Positions 12,030 to 25,666 of a stretch of 64,000 nucleotides of DNA are shown piece by piece. The notes under the pieces are model-generated. The model made no database searches and was not told where the DNA came from. It saw nothing but the letters and a program-made list of their open reading frames with translations. The stretch is from Mactra quadrangularis (taxonomy: Eukaryota; Mollusca; Bivalvia; Venerida; Mactridae). Numbering within the stretch: the stretch's first letter is position 1; each line of letters begins with the position of its first letter. The DNA lies in the NCBI GenBank assembly GCA_025267735.1, contig CM046299.1, positions 23,644,232 to 23,708,231 on the forward strand, in the 5' to 3' direction. A program made the position numbers and the translations under genes.

Positions 12030-12924
12030 TTGGTGTTATTCTGTCTTATTTGGTATCATAACAAGCTGGCACCATTCAAGTTGTATTGAATACTAATTCA
12101 AGCATTTACATAGTTTTAACTCTCAATCTAATGAAGCCTGAATATTAAACTTTAAAATGTTTTTTTCTATTACTTAACTTACATTCTCAATATGATTTGA
12201 AATTAACCCTTATGAAACTAATGTTTTTAGTTCGACAAAATTTATATTAATGTAACTTGATTGATGTGAATTTCATCAATAAAGTTTTAATATAAGATTA
12301 TGATAATACTTATGAAAACTAATTAATGTCTCTTTGACTATAAAACTTTGACTCACTTCTGATGACTTCTTGAAGCCTCTAAAACACATATTGACCAAAA
12401 AGCAGTTTATTATTGTTATGTAATCTACTGAAATGTGTTTTTTTATCTTAATACAGTTTCATGTCAAGGGCTCAACATTAAATGTTGTCCTATTTCCCTG
12501 AAGACCTATTTTTGGGTTCTGTCAACAGTCAACTGTTGTTACTGCCAGAAAATGTATGGTTCAAGCAAGTGATATGTATAGCTGGTTGTCTGACAGGGCG
12601 ACCTACTATAAAATTAAATGTAGAGTCCTGCATGTTTGTCAGAAGAAAATACTGATCAACATTATGTTGGAGGTCAATAATACTTTATAATGATCACCAT
12701 GTGACCATTCTCAACCAATCAAATGTTCCTATTTCAATAGAGCTTGTATTATACTATTATATTTTATACATTGAAATTCTTACAATGAAGCATGTACATA
12801 ATATTTGTTATCTCTATCATTAATACATTATATACCAATGTTATATTTTTTCTCACCATAATAAATACAAGAAAGAAAGATGAAAATATTCTTATGTCTT
12901 ATTTTATCTATAAAACTATTCAAA

Positions 12925-13238
12925 CCGCCTGGCTAGCTCAGCTGGTAGCGTACAAATCCACTGATGGAGGGGTTGTTGGTTTGATTCTCTTGCGGAATCA
13001 TACTTTCGTTAAGCTTTGTCATGAAATAGATTCTACTGCCATTCTCCCTCTTACCACTGATTCTAAATCATGTATAGCAGTTGTCAGGGAAGGTATTATG
13101 TGCATAGTAACTATTTAACAGCTTAATTCAGAGATTAATCCTTTCCAAGATTGGTGAGCAGGTTGACTGACCGCAATTATTTAACATATACAATGTGTTG
13201 CTATGGCATTAAACCCAACAACAACAAAAAACAAGCAA
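12925..13238 (+). mobile_element. tRNA-derived SINE, copy 2
   Basis: The best preserved tRNA-like head of the family: GGCTAGCTCAGCTGGTAGCG (box A region, 12931-12950), then GGTTTGATTCTC (box B). The body and the tail GGCATTAAACCCAACAACAA match copy 1. The 108-codon open frame crossing it (12792-13118) is a by-product. Confidence 0.85.
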
Positions 13239-14262
13239 AAACCCCATTTAATTCAAATTTAGCTAATTGTTAAATGGAAGCAGCTTATACCATTTGACAA
13301 AAAATGTCTATAACTCTGCAACTTGTCAACTCCTCAGGAAGGATTTATGTGATTATAAAGGAAGATGGGTAAGAGAAAGACTTATAAAATGGTGTAAAAT
13401 CCCAAGTTAAGTTTCATCTGATTTTCATGATATTGTCACGGTAGCGCTGAGGTCTTTTATGATAGAGTGTTAATTTACAAATCTTATTAAGTTATTTGGC
13501 GCCTTTGCTCTGGTGTCGGTTATTACAGTGTCAACCACTGTGATGATTAAGCATTTTACCATTACAAGCATGATTGACTACGGGGGTGGTTGTTTATCTG
13601 CCACACATTTTGTTAGAATAAACTATACAACCTTTAATTTCTATACTGCCCTTCCTTTGGAATGAGTTGGTTTATTTTAATGCTAACACAAACATGTTAT
13701 GTTATTTTTTACGAACTGAACACTATTGGGGTCAGCTATTTACAGTGCTCACAGAAGACCTTTGACAAAATCGATTCATCTTTATCTATGAAAAAAGACA
13801 AAGTCGACAAGAATCAAACATACATTTACCCTGCATATTTAAATACCTGATTATTGATAGTGAGTACAGAAAGACTGTAGCTAGTATTTAAATCAGCTGG
13901 GTAACTGTATACTTCACTGGTAGTTAATTAATTTTTATCAATTATTTATTTATATAAAAATTGACCAATAAAATATAAATTACATAAATGTGTATATTAG
14001 AACAAAGTGCCTCTGAATACGTTGCCTGAAACTGTCGCAGCTGTTTACTCAGTAAATAGATCTTTTTCTAAGCATCAGAATGAGCTTGCAATCTTATGTT
14101 TTTCTTGAATTTAAGACAATATCTGTGTGTGTTATTTACTAGATCAATGGAACTTATGTCTGGAAGTCTTGTAATGGCACCTGAGACATATTGTTAGTTG
14201 ACACCTTCCATATAGTCAATGTTTTCAAGAAAATTCTTTAAGAAAAAAAAAACGCCTCATCA

Positions 14263-14893
14263 TACAGTACGTACCAAAAGTTTGAAGACATTTTCATTTT
14301 GTTGGCCTACTGAATAGCTGCTATCTAAATTTTGATAACTGTTTATTCTGAAATGCCTCTTAGTTTTGCTTTATTTTTTGGTTATCATTAAAATTATAAC
14401 TGAGACTATCAAAATAGCATAAAAGCTATGTTATGGAAAATAATTACAGTAAACATTGTATTTGGATGCTTTAGGATGTCAGATGCTGAATCTTATAATT
14501 GTGTTGCATTCATGAAATTTGGTCTCATTTTATTAGAAACCACACTTAAATATATTAAAAATAATGATTCTACAAATCGTCACCTTGCTCTAACAATGCT
14601 GTAACTACCAAATTTTTATTGTTGTGAAATCGACTTCATACGTGACAGGGTCATATTTTCATTGTTTCAATCTGTATAGACATGAGACTTGGCAGGCACA
14701 TTAACAATGTATAGAGTCAAGAAAATTTCTTTAGGAGATAGAACTAGGTCATACTAATCGCTTGGGATGTTTATCACACTTTTTTTAAAAAAAATGGAGA
14801 TAGGACATTGTTAGATTGAGTCGACGAAAAATCATCAAAGTTCAAGAAGTGTAGTAATTTTCTTCTGTCTCTAAACTTTTGGTGGGCACTGTA
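14263..14893. mobile_element. Mariner-like non-autonomous element (ACCAAAAGTTT ends)
   Basis: Inverted ends begin TACAGTACGTACCAAAAGTT and, on the other strand, TACAGTGCCCACCAAAAGTT; both then read TGAAGAC or TAGAGAC. The length of 631 bp, TA-flanked ends and lack of a transposase frame suggest a deletion derivative of a mariner-type transposon. A fragment of a similar end is at 35755-35785. Confidence 0.7.
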
Positions 14894-15415
14894 TATTTCC
14901 TCTCAGTTAATTTGTTGCTACTAAATCAATAAAATTTTCTACCAGCTTATTCTAAAGAAACTATTTTTTTATTTTCTATTTCTTTGTTGCTTAGATCTAC
15001 CATTATTATTTAACTATGAGGCATTTTTAGATAGTTTAATGTTAAACACGTGAGTTCAAACATTGACTATCTCGGTACTATGTTTTTATTAGCAATATAA
15101 AACACCTTCTGGAAATTAATACTTTGATCTCCCATATTTTTTTCGTTTGCCACAACTCTGTATATGAAGACCTTTATGAAATATAACTTTCTTTCAGGAA
15201 TTTCATAATCCAATTTGATAAACCCACTTCAATGTAACCACTTATATGTCTTACAATGTATGCAGAACAGAACACAGCAAACCTTTTATTTATCTCAAAT
15301 TATGATACATAAGCAAATAAGATGTACAATTTGTAAACAAATAAAAATAGAATTCAAAAAACATGTACATGTGTATAACAAGGTACATTGTATTAATCAC
15401 TGTAAAGAAGTATCC

Positions 15416-15522
15416 GTTCTGTTCTGTTCTGTTCTGTTCTGTCCTGTCCTGTCCTGTCCTGTCCTGTCCTGTCCTGTCCTGTTTTGTTCTGTCCTGTTCT
15501 GTCCTGTTCTGTGCTGTTCTGT
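15416..15522. repeat. Pentanucleotide microsatellite (GTTCT/GTCCT)n
   Basis: About 21 units of 5 bp: GTTCT units, then a block of GTCCT units, then a mixture. It is open in several frames on both strands, which explains spurious Ser/Cys/Pro-rich or Arg/Thr/Gly-rich reading frames here. Confidence 0.95.
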
Positions 15523-17451
15523 AAGGGAAGAGAGGAAGAGAGTGGAGAGAAAAAAAGACCTTTTATCGTCAACATTTGACATGATATGCATGATCTTGAT
15601 AGTTTTATTTCTATTTTTACGGAGGCTAATTCACCTGACTAGCTTTCTACGACATTATCTCAGTTGATAGCTGCATGAAGGCTCAATTGAAGAATGCATT
15701 ATTTTAAATTGAGTTTGGTTAGCATTTACGGAGGTTAACTGAAAATGTTGGAAAAATTCATGTAATTTTTTTTCAATATTTTTTCGACCAAAATATCTAG
15801 TCATAAATTTTAACTCAACATTTTGCGTTTATGATACGAGTGTGAAGTAAATATACCGAAGCGAGTTTGTTAGTAAGCCCCCAAATAAATCTGAAATTTA
15901 TATAAATTGTATTAAGTTTATTTTACTTGGAAAGAAAAACTCAATAACGAGACAGCTCACCTGTCCAGTTGTTCTCAAATTGAAATTATTAAAGTCAGAA
16001 TTCATGATCCTCTGATATAAAGGATTGATAAATTAAATGGACAGATGCCGTGGAATGATTTCTAGTGAGGTTTAGTCTTTAGAACTACTGGTCTAAGATG
16101 AAAGTCTAACAAGAAACAAACAGTTTTCAAATTGGTTACCGGAACCAGGTATTCTGGTAACTTCTCAAGGGTTTTAATTAAAGAATTTTTCTCTATCGAG
16201 TAATGTACAATTAAATTGCCAACAATATAATCGGCCTTATTAGGGCTTCTGAATTTTCCTTTTATTCTTTGAATCCGTAACTTTCCATCTCAAGTTTTAA
16301 GGAAGACTTCAGTAATTGTTTGTGTGAAAGTTTGGGTTAAATGAACCGTGGTTGACATTCACGCCCAAGAGCCAGCCTAGTTACGACATTTTCTCGCTAA
16401 CCCCTAATTTGATGGTAATTTAGGGACAATAAACGGCATACGGTGGTGAGTTGCATACAATACGCTAATGAAGGGATTTGGCGCAGCCTTTAGATAAAGT
16501 TTGCGGAATTTTCACTTGGAATAATTGATAATTGCCAAGCTCTTTTCTCCGTGTTTTGCTGAAACCACACGAGTTTGTTATGACAAAAACGTTACTAGAA
16601 AGTCGACGGCTAGAATTCCACTCGATTTTCAACGTTCATTGCAAAAGTCTTCATTTTCAGTCAAACCTATAATTTTAGCAACGACTAAGTGCAAAAAATC
16701 TCGCAGTGAAAATATAATACTATAATTATTTTGGGTTACCTGCTCAATACAGTCAGGCATAACATTGACGCTTCATGTTACAAAATGGATATCTAATTTG
16801 AAGATGGTTACATACAATTAGTATAAATTATACCTTAGGTCAAGAATACAAATAAATTTTATGTAATATTACACGATATCATTTGTATATTATTCTGTAA
16901 GCGTGAGTGTGGTTTGTGTCCGCAACAAGCAATAAAACAGGTATCTTACAATGTCATTTCATTCAAATAAATTGAGGCAAAATTGTTTACAAGAAAATGT
17001 ACTGAACGGAAACAAATGATAATTCTATGGTATAAAAATAAAGGTATTAATTTTGTATAGTTGATTTTAAGAGTTGAAAGTGACATCGCAATAAGTGAGT
17101 GTTTTGTTACAAAATACGAAACTATTTGGTTGGTGTATGTGCAAGGGTCGCGCGCTTGATTGATCGAGGAGTCACACGTTGGATTCCTACACGCTGCACT
17201 GCTAATTTACTTGACCAAGAAGTGTTTTCACGATTGTTTTACTTCACCTATGTTTAAATGAGTGACATGATGCCTCCAGGAACGTGAAATTGGTTTGTTA
17301 CTTGACCTCTGATGTCTAAAATTTCAACCCTACACCGGTGACGATGCTATTTTTTAAACGAGTATTATTATTATATTGATAATGACAATATCTTAGATAT
17401 GATAATTCACGATGACTTCCATCTTAATAAGTTGTAGTCGTAAACAAACCA
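15523..17451. other. Gene-free stretch
   Basis: No exon with acceptable splice signals and no clear repeat family was seen. The part from 16320 to 16720 is somewhat less AT-rich than its surroundings and could be conserved non-coding DNA; only an alignment with related species could show this. Confidence 0.4.
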
Positions 17452-17700
17452 TATTGTCCGTTTTTTCTCAACTGTCAAAGCTTAAATAATTTCACGGTGA
17501 CTGAATGCAATGTTTTTGTACTGGCGGCCTAATTTTTATTAAAAATATCTTCACTAAAACTTATCATACGGCATAAGAAGCTTTACTCGATCATAATACA
17601 CACTTTCGGGAACTCATGGGTGTATTACGACAATAATTTTAACAAACGCATTCACCGTGAAATTATTCATGTTTTGACAGTTGAGAAAAAACGAACAATA
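17452..17700. mobile_element. MITE with about 50-bp ends, copy A
   Basis: The left arm (17452-17506) and right arm (17649-17700) are inverted copies. On the outward strand they read ATTGT, TTTTTTCTCAACTGTCAAA, then AATAATTTCACGGTGA. The interior is about 145 bp and non-coding. A second element of the same family follows 27 bp later. Confidence 0.75.
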
Positions 17701-17727
17701 GCTGAAGTACACAACGCTTATAACTTA

Positions 17728-17878
17728 TTATTGTTCGTTTTTTTTTCAACTGTCAAACCATGAATAATTTCACGGTGACTTCGTGCTCTTTGTCTAACAC
17801 TCGTGACATTGAGATAGTATGTAATCATTCACCGTGAAATTATTCAAACTTTGACTGTTTAGAAAAAACGAACAATAT
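17728..17878. mobile_element. MITE with about 50-bp ends, copy B
   Basis: Arms at 17728-17782 and 17825-17878 are inverted and match those of copy A (TTATTGTTCGTTT ... TTTCACGGTGA). The loop is only about 40 bp, so nearly the whole element could fold back. A solo end of this family lies at 47921-47974. Confidence 0.75.
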
Positions 17879-18754
17879 ATAGTTGTATCAATTGCCCAGA
17901 CAAACTTGGTAAAATATAAGATCATTTTAACTTTTTACTTTGCTTTTGAAATGCAGTATCTCATTTATCTGGCGTAAATAAAGCGGAAGATTGTTCCATA
18001 AACGGTGTCCATTCTATGCAAAAGGTCTACCACCAAAAGATCCAATTTCAGGAATACCATGGCATCATTCTTTACTTGTTCTAGTGCTTTATGAGTGAAT
18101 AATAAAAATGTAACAAAAACATCAGCAAGGCTACTCATATTCGTGGTTATAGTTGGCTTGGGTAATATAACCCGACTGGCACTTTAATAAAGGATCATAA
18201 ACGAATTTCCACTTCTATTTGTAAGTTACATATCTTTCATGTATTTCTTATTTCAAAGACAATTTTATCATTGACGTCATTTGGCTACATAATGCTTTGT
18301 AAGTAATACTTTCTTCCAGTTATTTGTAAACTTGAAAGCAGTTGAACTCAATTGCGAACGCATAATACAAAAAACAAATCCCGATGATTTGAAGGAAAAT
18401 ATTTTCAGAAATATGAGGAGTTTCAATGCCTTATGAAATCAATTGTCATGCTGCCGTCGTAACTCCGCCTTCCTAGAATCATTAGCCAATGAAATGGATG
18501 CTTTAAGTCCTCAGCCTCTCAAATGGTATTGATAAAATCCTCTTAGAGAAGTACTGTCATACAATGTATCAGTTTAGGTTATAATATTCTGTTAAGAGTA
18601 TATTATATGCTTCTATGAACATGTCAGATGGATTCGTATAGGAACAAAGATCAACTCTTTATGTTAGGAACAAATTATTTGAAATTTCAATGTAAGTAGA
18701 CTTTAATATTTATGTATTGATTGTTTAAGATATTTTGGCTAAAAATAAATTTTT

Positions 18755-18930
18755 GGTTGGGTTTGACAACTTGGCAACACAGTGTATAGATCATGTCACG
18801 GCGGCCAGTCAACCTACTCAGCATTTCCAGAAAGACCAAATCTCTGGGTTTAGGTGTTAACCAGTTACTAGGCGCATACATTCGTCAGTAACGGTCAGCT
18901 GCCCTTTATGATTTAGAATGAGTTATAAAG
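18755..18930 (-). mobile_element. SINE, truncated copy 3
   Basis: On the minus strand the tail (GTTGCCAAGTTGTCAAACCC) and body (GTTGACTGGCCGCCGTGACA, and TGACCGTTACTGACGAATG) of the SINE family are present, but the tRNA-like head is missing. This is a 5'-truncated, diverged copy. Confidence 0.65.
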
Positions 18931-20629
18931 TTGAAAACACCAAAAATATTACTTTTGTTATCTTAATTCAGTTTATTAATTTTGTTTTTACGATCACTTA
19001 GAACAACAACTTTTCGCTTAACAAATTATATGTTGGACTTTCTTTTTTTATCTATGTCGTGTATGAATTGCGTATTTTCAATATTATACATTTTTAGCCA
19101 GACTTAGAACAAATGCTTCAATGAAACCTTATCAGACTTAACAAAAAAAGTTTATTATTTATAAGTAAAAGTAGTATGTCTTTTTTTACAAATTACAAAA
19201 CGCAAACACAACGTGGGGCTACTCGCGCTAGAGTTTTTGTAGTAACCTATATCTTTTAGATGTCGACGTTTGAATTATCGTTGCTGTAAGAGAACCTAAA
19301 ATTGGAATATAATTGCGATGTCTATTGTATTTATTTGCAACATGGAATTAACCATAAATACATCATGTATATACAATTACACAAAACAAAATAAAATTTA
19401 TCACACATGATGTTATATAGTGTGCTAGTGTATTTTGGGATGTTTTTTGTATTGTTTTTATTGAGTTTATATATTTCATATTTTTGGACCTACATCATTC
19501 AATATTTAATTAACATTTTAAAACCCGTCGGTAAAAATTAAAAAACAGCTTTTTAAAATTAGTGTTTCCTTCAATATTTTAAGTCAGCATTTCATTTAAT
19601 TCTAAGCAGTTCTTAAGATACAAATGTATTTCCTTAAGCCAAGAATGCAGATTAACATTGCCCGCTGTGTTAAAATTCCTATTAGGGCATCAAAAATTTA
19701 ATTGAATCCAATTAAGAGTGTAAATTGTCTATAATTAACTCGTTTATACAGTAATGACTCCCACGAAAGGTTCACTGGCAATTAAATTTATCTAAGACAT
19801 TTAGAGAACATCGAAAAGAAACATTTCTAATTGTTTGTTTATTTAATTTAAAATAACTTTATAATCATTTTTCTACCTTAACCTTAAATTTCCAAGCATG
19901 TTGTATATTTCTATGCGAATGAAGCTTTTTACTATTTACTAGTTCATTTAGTCAGTGCTTGGTCAGGTAAAGTCTGTGTTCTTCTATTTCAAATTATTAA
20001 ATAGATAATATTATATAATACATGTACAAGTATTTGTAATAAAATATTTCCTGAAAAGCGCTGCAACAGGTATTTCATTGTTACAAATGAATAAATATTC
20101 TCAAATGTGCATAGTCCAAATTACATATTTTTAATGATTACATAATTCAATGGGGTTCTAATGACATTTTTATAACGTAAAGAAACGATCGTTACGTATA
20201 TAAATACGTCGGCATGTACATACAATAGTATATGTTTATAGAAAATTCCATGTGCTGTCCACCACAAGTGTCTACTAGTAGGGCATGAGGCATAAAAACA
20301 ACAGAAAATCAGATTGATTGAAAATTATGTTTATAATAATATTATATATTATATACAGTGTCCTCAAAAAAGTTCTTTGACAAAATTCTGTTTTAAGGTA
20401 AAGCTGTACGGCATATATAAAAATACGAAGAGTCTTCTGAACATATTCCAAAATCAACATTTATTATTTATCAGAATGTGATTTAAACTATGCTACATGA
20501 ATAAGCATCAATTACAGTCAAATTCCTCCATTCACATAAATCGAATAAAACATTGCATATGATAACTTCCTTTTATTAACATGAACATAAATTCAAACCA
20601 AATATTTAATCATTACTACTGTCGCTCAC

Positions 20630-20968
20630 TTATGTAGCGGTTCTTGTATGTCTAGCACTTAGTCCTTGTTGCAGCAAGTTTAAACCAAGGGAATCAGTCA
20701 TATCAAATCCAACCGGATCGGGATCATAATACATTGAGTATATCATTTTTGCTGGGGATCGGCGAACACCTTTCTCGTACACAGATAGTCTTGATAGCCT
20801 CTGGGAACGAGAATGGCAAACACCGGGTATAAATGTATTTCGTTATGATTCGCGTCAACTTTGGAATGACTAATTTGCACTGGAGATAGTACAATCCTGT
20901 CTCCTGAGTTTAGTTCGTTATACATTTCAAAACATAATTCAGAAAATACTCGTATACAATCCTTGTTG
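20630..20968 (-). pseudogene. Exon-like reading frame with a frameshift, product unknown
   Basis: I do not recognise this product. On the minus strand, after a possible acceptor ATTTTAG (20969-20975), a frame stays open from 20967 to a TGA at 20745-20747. It includes EMYNELNSGDRIVLSPVQIS and ends FADPQQK. The stop falls just after a run of five A (20746-20750). One frame over, the sequence then runs open from at least 20800 to TAA at 20630-20632, with MIYSMYYDPDPVGFDM and LNLLQQGLSARHTR. One extra A in the run would join the two parts. Alternatively, a good acceptor (CGTTCCCAG, 20801-20809) could start a 57-codon terminal exon in the second frame. The sequence is clearly less AT-rich than its surroundings. 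It could be a decayed gene, an assembly indel or a real terminal exon. Confidence 0.4.
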
Positions 20969-21544
20969 CTAAAATAGTGGTATTTTCACCAATTAAGTAA
21001 ACTAGAAAACTTTAAAAAGCACGTTTTGTTAGTGCACCAAGTCATTACTTCATGTCACTATTTGCAAGAATGGAATCTGAACTCTACAATAACAATTAGA
21101 TTTCCTTGCTCAGCCTGTGAAGCCGATAATGAGAAATAAATTAACTAATTTTCTGTTATTTAAAGACATTTTATTATTCCCTTGTTCAATTAACGTTTTT
21201 GTTTATGATTGTTTCCCGGCACATAACTCACTCGGGGAACCACCATATGGCCGACTGATGACGTTTATAACCCGGTTCATTCCGGTGGTAAACGATAAAT
21301 GCCGGAACACGGACTCGGTGTGATATTCCACTAGGGAGAAAGCGAATAACCGGTAAAATAGAACGGATGGTGCTTGAATTAAACAATAGCTCTCTCGCTC
21401 TTTTTGACAGTAATTAGGTCCCATTAGAGAATAGTTTGTGTGTTCTTTATATTTGAGCTGTATTTGTTGAAACAGCGAAATTGTCTTGATAAATGTAATT
21501 ATGAAAATAACGAAGAAAAAATATTTAAACTTAAACTTATGCTT

Positions 21545-21580
21545 ATTATTATTATTGTTGTTGTTGTTATTATTATTATC
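21545..21580. repeat. (ATT)n/(GTT)n trinucleotide microsatellite
   Basis: ATTATTATT, GTTGTTGTTGTT and ATTATTATTATT follow one another. A similar (GAT)n/(GTT)n tract lies at 7673-7721 in the presumed GABPA 3' UTR. Confidence 0.85.
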
Positions 21581-23108
21581 GTAATACTAAATAAATAAAT
21601 CTATCCTTGTTTCTTCGACCAACAATTGCCATCGTATTCTTATACTCACAAACCTAAAATACATATCATAATCAAGTTTATTATAATATTCATATTGGAT
21701 AAAATAATTTGATTTAATGTCAAGGGTTAACATAGAAAAATCTAACCAAAAGTTTCTCCTCTACGTATTTAAATACTTTCTAGGTACATGCACATATAAA
21801 CAGTTATAAAGGACATGTAGAAATGCATAAAAAGTTTCTTCCTCTATATCATTTGCAAAAATTTCATATACTTTTGTCACGTGGAATTAAGTTTTGGGCA
21901 ATGAGACCAGTTTGAATCATTAAGGGATAGACAGGTACATATTAAATCTTAATAATTTCATAGTAAATATAAAATTATCTTGATATAGTAGTGGCTTGCA
22001 TGAGAAATTATGTTACAACGCTCTCATAGATACAGATATGTAGTTCATATTTTACATCCAAATGAACCCAAACATGAAAACAAATGACCCCTCCCCCCCC
22101 CAAAAAAAAAGAAAATACCATTGCTAGAAATCCTTCCCAAAAATCTTATTTAAAACCTTAAAACCTTTCAATACAAATAAATACCATTGCTAGAAATTGT
22201 TCCAAGAATTCATAATTATAACCTTAACAAACCCATTCTATAAGCTTTTAAAATCTCCTTATGGATTTGTTTTGATCTGTAAACCTACTGCTGTGTCTAT
22301 CATCTCTGATCCACATAAAACACAGTGGTTGTCTAGTTAATACATCGTTGTTCACAGATCAAACTGAGCCCCTTCATCTTTACAACAGATACAAAGTTTC
22401 TAGTTGGATAAAAATAGATTAAATTTGTTTTAATATTCCTGGAATATTAGCCAGATAATTATTTTCTATTGTATAGCCAGTACATCATTTCTTGGCAATA
22501 TCAGTTTTAATGTGGCAAATATTAATTCAGTATTAATGAAAACAGTTCACTTCTTAATGTTGTCTCAACTTCGAGGCTTTTACGATCGTTTAAGGCAGAT
22601 CTGGGTTTTAAATTACTTCTTATTTGAACTTGTCGTAGTTTGAAATAATTCCTTTAAGCGAGGAAAATTTGTGATTTTTGTCCGTAATTTGAGGATATTT
22701 GAAATCTCCTGTCCGCGTTTCACCACATGTTTTGTATTAGACACGCCTATCATCGTGAACAATACACGCGCGATAAATAGTTCGCCAATCAATTGAACAT
22801 AAAAGAAATGAGATGTGGTAGGTTAAGACTAATTAACATTTTTCTATGTGATTTATTGTTCATTAGTTGAAAATTATATTTAATTCAAAATAAAATACAA
22901 TTAATATTTTAAGGTAATGTGTATTTTATGACAGAAACATGTGCTTTTGTCACATTATATGGCATTGGCGTACTCATATATTGTCAGCAAATAATCGACT
23001 CGTAAAGTCGAAGACTTATTAATACAATTTTGCAGAAAACCGTTTCTTGGCATTTTGTGTATATATAACATATAGAGGACATTTGTTTATTTCAGTGTAA
23101 AATCGATT

Positions 23109-23201
23109 TTTATTTCACTCGTGAGCTAAGGATGCAATATTTTCACGAGTGGCGTTGGCACAAGTGAAAATATAATATCATTAGCTCACGAGTGAAATAA
23201 A
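23109..23201. mobile_element. 93-bp palindromic MITE
   Basis: The inverted arms TTTATTTCACTCGTGAGCTA (23109-23128) and its reverse complement (23182-23201) are perfect; inner arms (ATTTTCACGAGTG against CAAGTGAAAAT) extend the pairing with few mismatches. The element could fold into a single long hairpin. Confidence 0.75.
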
Positions 23202-24248
23202 TAGATCTTTCCTTGAAATAAACCAAGTTTCCGTTTATTATATGCTTCAAACTGGCTTTTTAAAGTTTAAGTATGATATGTCATCAGAACGGCGCATCAA
23301 AACAGTGAAAAATAACAAATTTATTTTCATTGTTTCAAAAAAGTGGAATATTGTTTTTTATTTCACCGATAAATTCCGGTATTCCATTGGACAACATAAT
23401 TATAATAAATATTAAAGATACATAATCAACTGATCTTGATTTAAGTACATTGTATCTTTAATATTTCTTTTTAAATGAAGAAGCGATAACGAACTTTTAT
23501 CTGTCAGCAGTTATGTCTGTATCTTAAAAGGTAGTTCAGGTACGAGAAAAAAATGTTCCAAATTGCAATATACGTTCATGTTTACGGTTGTAAAGTAAGT
23601 CAGACAAAGATCTTGGTCACAGAAGTATGTCATAACTTAACTTCAAGAGAATCATATTATGTATGTACAAAACTTAATAAAAATACACAACAAAAGTTAC
23701 CCAGTACATTAATATAATTATAACAGAAAAATATCTAGTTTTAAGTATCCATGCCTCTTAAAAAGCCAAAGTTAGTCGATGGGTCGATTTTTGGCTAAGA
23801 AAAATACAGTAAAGATGAGTAACTAAGACTCAATTTCAAAACAGTTTTATTCGATTAGCATTTACATTATCACATTATAGGAAGAGCAATTAGATTTGAA
23901 GAACATGGTGATGACAGTTCGTAAAATAGAGAAAATTGGTCGGTATTGACGGCTAGCGAACAAATTCAATTACACTTGCCTGTATTGGTACATTCACGTC
24001 GAGAAGTCGATCTGAGTTGCTACCGTTTTGTCATACTTTTGGAAGTATGGACGTATTTGGCATAAGATGGGGTCGGATAGCACCTCACCTTCTATATATT
24101 ATACATATACTCTGCAGTTGATATAGACACTATACCGAGGCATATTACTTTTATTGTTCAAACTAAAGTGATTATATAGTTATTCTGATATTTTATGAAG
24201 AGTGGGCTTACTCGCTTTCACAAATTTCGTTAATAATTGTTATGTATA

Positions 24249-24566
24249 TAAGTGCACTGCCTTCCATAAGTTAAAATTATAAAAGCAATTTAATATTCTT
24301 AATGAAATCAGTACATTTATTACGGATATGTAATTACAAACATATTTCAAGCTTGATATTAGTTCATTGAGACAAATTGACCACATTTTTGGAGGCTGAT
24401 AAATAGTTTGCTGCAACCACAAATAAAATGTATCAGCAGAAATTCTGTTTCCATTGCATGAATAATGAATGAAATAAACCATGATATAATTATGCTTAAA
24501 ATTGAACTCGGAAATTGTAGCAATTAAATTCAATTGTGATGTGAAGGAACTTTGGAGGGCAGTGTA
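24249..24566. mobile_element. CACTGCCCTCCAAA-family MITE, copy 1
   Basis: The right end reads, on the minus strand, TACACTGCCCTCCAAAGTTC; the left end has a mutated form (TAAGTGCACTGCCTTCC). The interior matches 27434-27771 in the opposite orientation (for example CCATTGCATGAATAATGAA against TTCAATATTCATGCAACGG). Confidence 0.7.
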
Positions 24567-25666
24567 TACTTAACGATTCTAAAATGTATATTTATCTCTG
24601 CCTGATGGAAATATTGAATATTTTTAATTCATTGGGCAATGTTGCATTTGTGAAGATTTCTACGTTATAAAACATTCAAGTTCTTAAGCTGACTGAATTC
24701 TAAATGGTCAAAATTTTATACAAATGGGATGTTTACATAATCGTTGAATTATAAAGATCTGGTAGATGCTGTACGAGGAAACAATATTAATAAATACTTA
24801 TATTTATTTACCCATATATGGTCAAAATGAATGACTCAAAATTATCATGTAAGCAACCAAAAACTATGCCCAAGTTACTTTAAAGAAAATGCAGCGACGC
24901 AATTATATACTTGTTTAGAAAATTATTTAAGTCATTTTATTTTGGTTGTTTGGTTTGTAATTGTTGACTCACGTCCTCTTTTATTTTTTTTAAAAACTCC
25001 GGCCAGTTTTGCATGGACATTTTTCGATCACAAACAAAAGCGAAAACTTGATCACACTATTCTGGTAGTTTAAGGAATCGAATTCCCGACGTGACAGTGC
25101 TGTAGTTATGCGGTATTTACATTATCATGGTCTCTTGGTATTTCTTATTCCTTACAAGATAGACGAGAATTGATGACGACAAACAAATGATTGCAACCTC
25201 ATTGAATGAACACATAACGTCAGTTAAACTAATTTATCCTTTATCTCCTTCAAGTGTCACTCATTACTATCACGTGGTCCTTGGAGAGATCATGTGACCC
25301 ACCGAGAGACGCTTGATTATGTGCTAAGTTGCTAGCACATTATTGTTTCGCTAAAATATTACTTGAAAATTGACATGCAGTTTGTGTCTCATGAAGTTAA
25401 TTCTTGTGTATGGTATAGCTGAACTCGTACATACAGTGTGCAAATATATTTTCTGTGCAAATATTTTCTGGACTTGTTTTCATTCACTGGTTAATTTGTT
25501 TTATTGTTGTTTCTAAATCGTATACATGTAAACATATATCTAGGATATGATATTATGGAACGATAAAACATGACTAGAGTATAATTAACAACATGTGCTA
25601 GACAATTTATGTGACTTGAAATCTAAAAAATAAAATTATAAACTAAGAGTTACTTTATCATATACT

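Noticed and set aside
12931..13005. tRNA gene on the plus strand
   Set aside because: The A- and B-box-like sequences belong to the SINE head; there is no intact cloverleaf and the family tail follows.
12792..13118. 108-residue plus-strand frame
   Set aside because: Most of it lies in a tRNA-derived SINE.
15215..15667. 150-residue frame and two minus-strand frames around 15400-15590
   Set aside because: They read through a GTTCT/GTCCT microsatellite; no domain or splice context.
21117..21424. Overlapping frames on both strands in a less AT-rich patch
   Set aside because: No splice signals or recognisable residues; at most conserved non-coding DNA.
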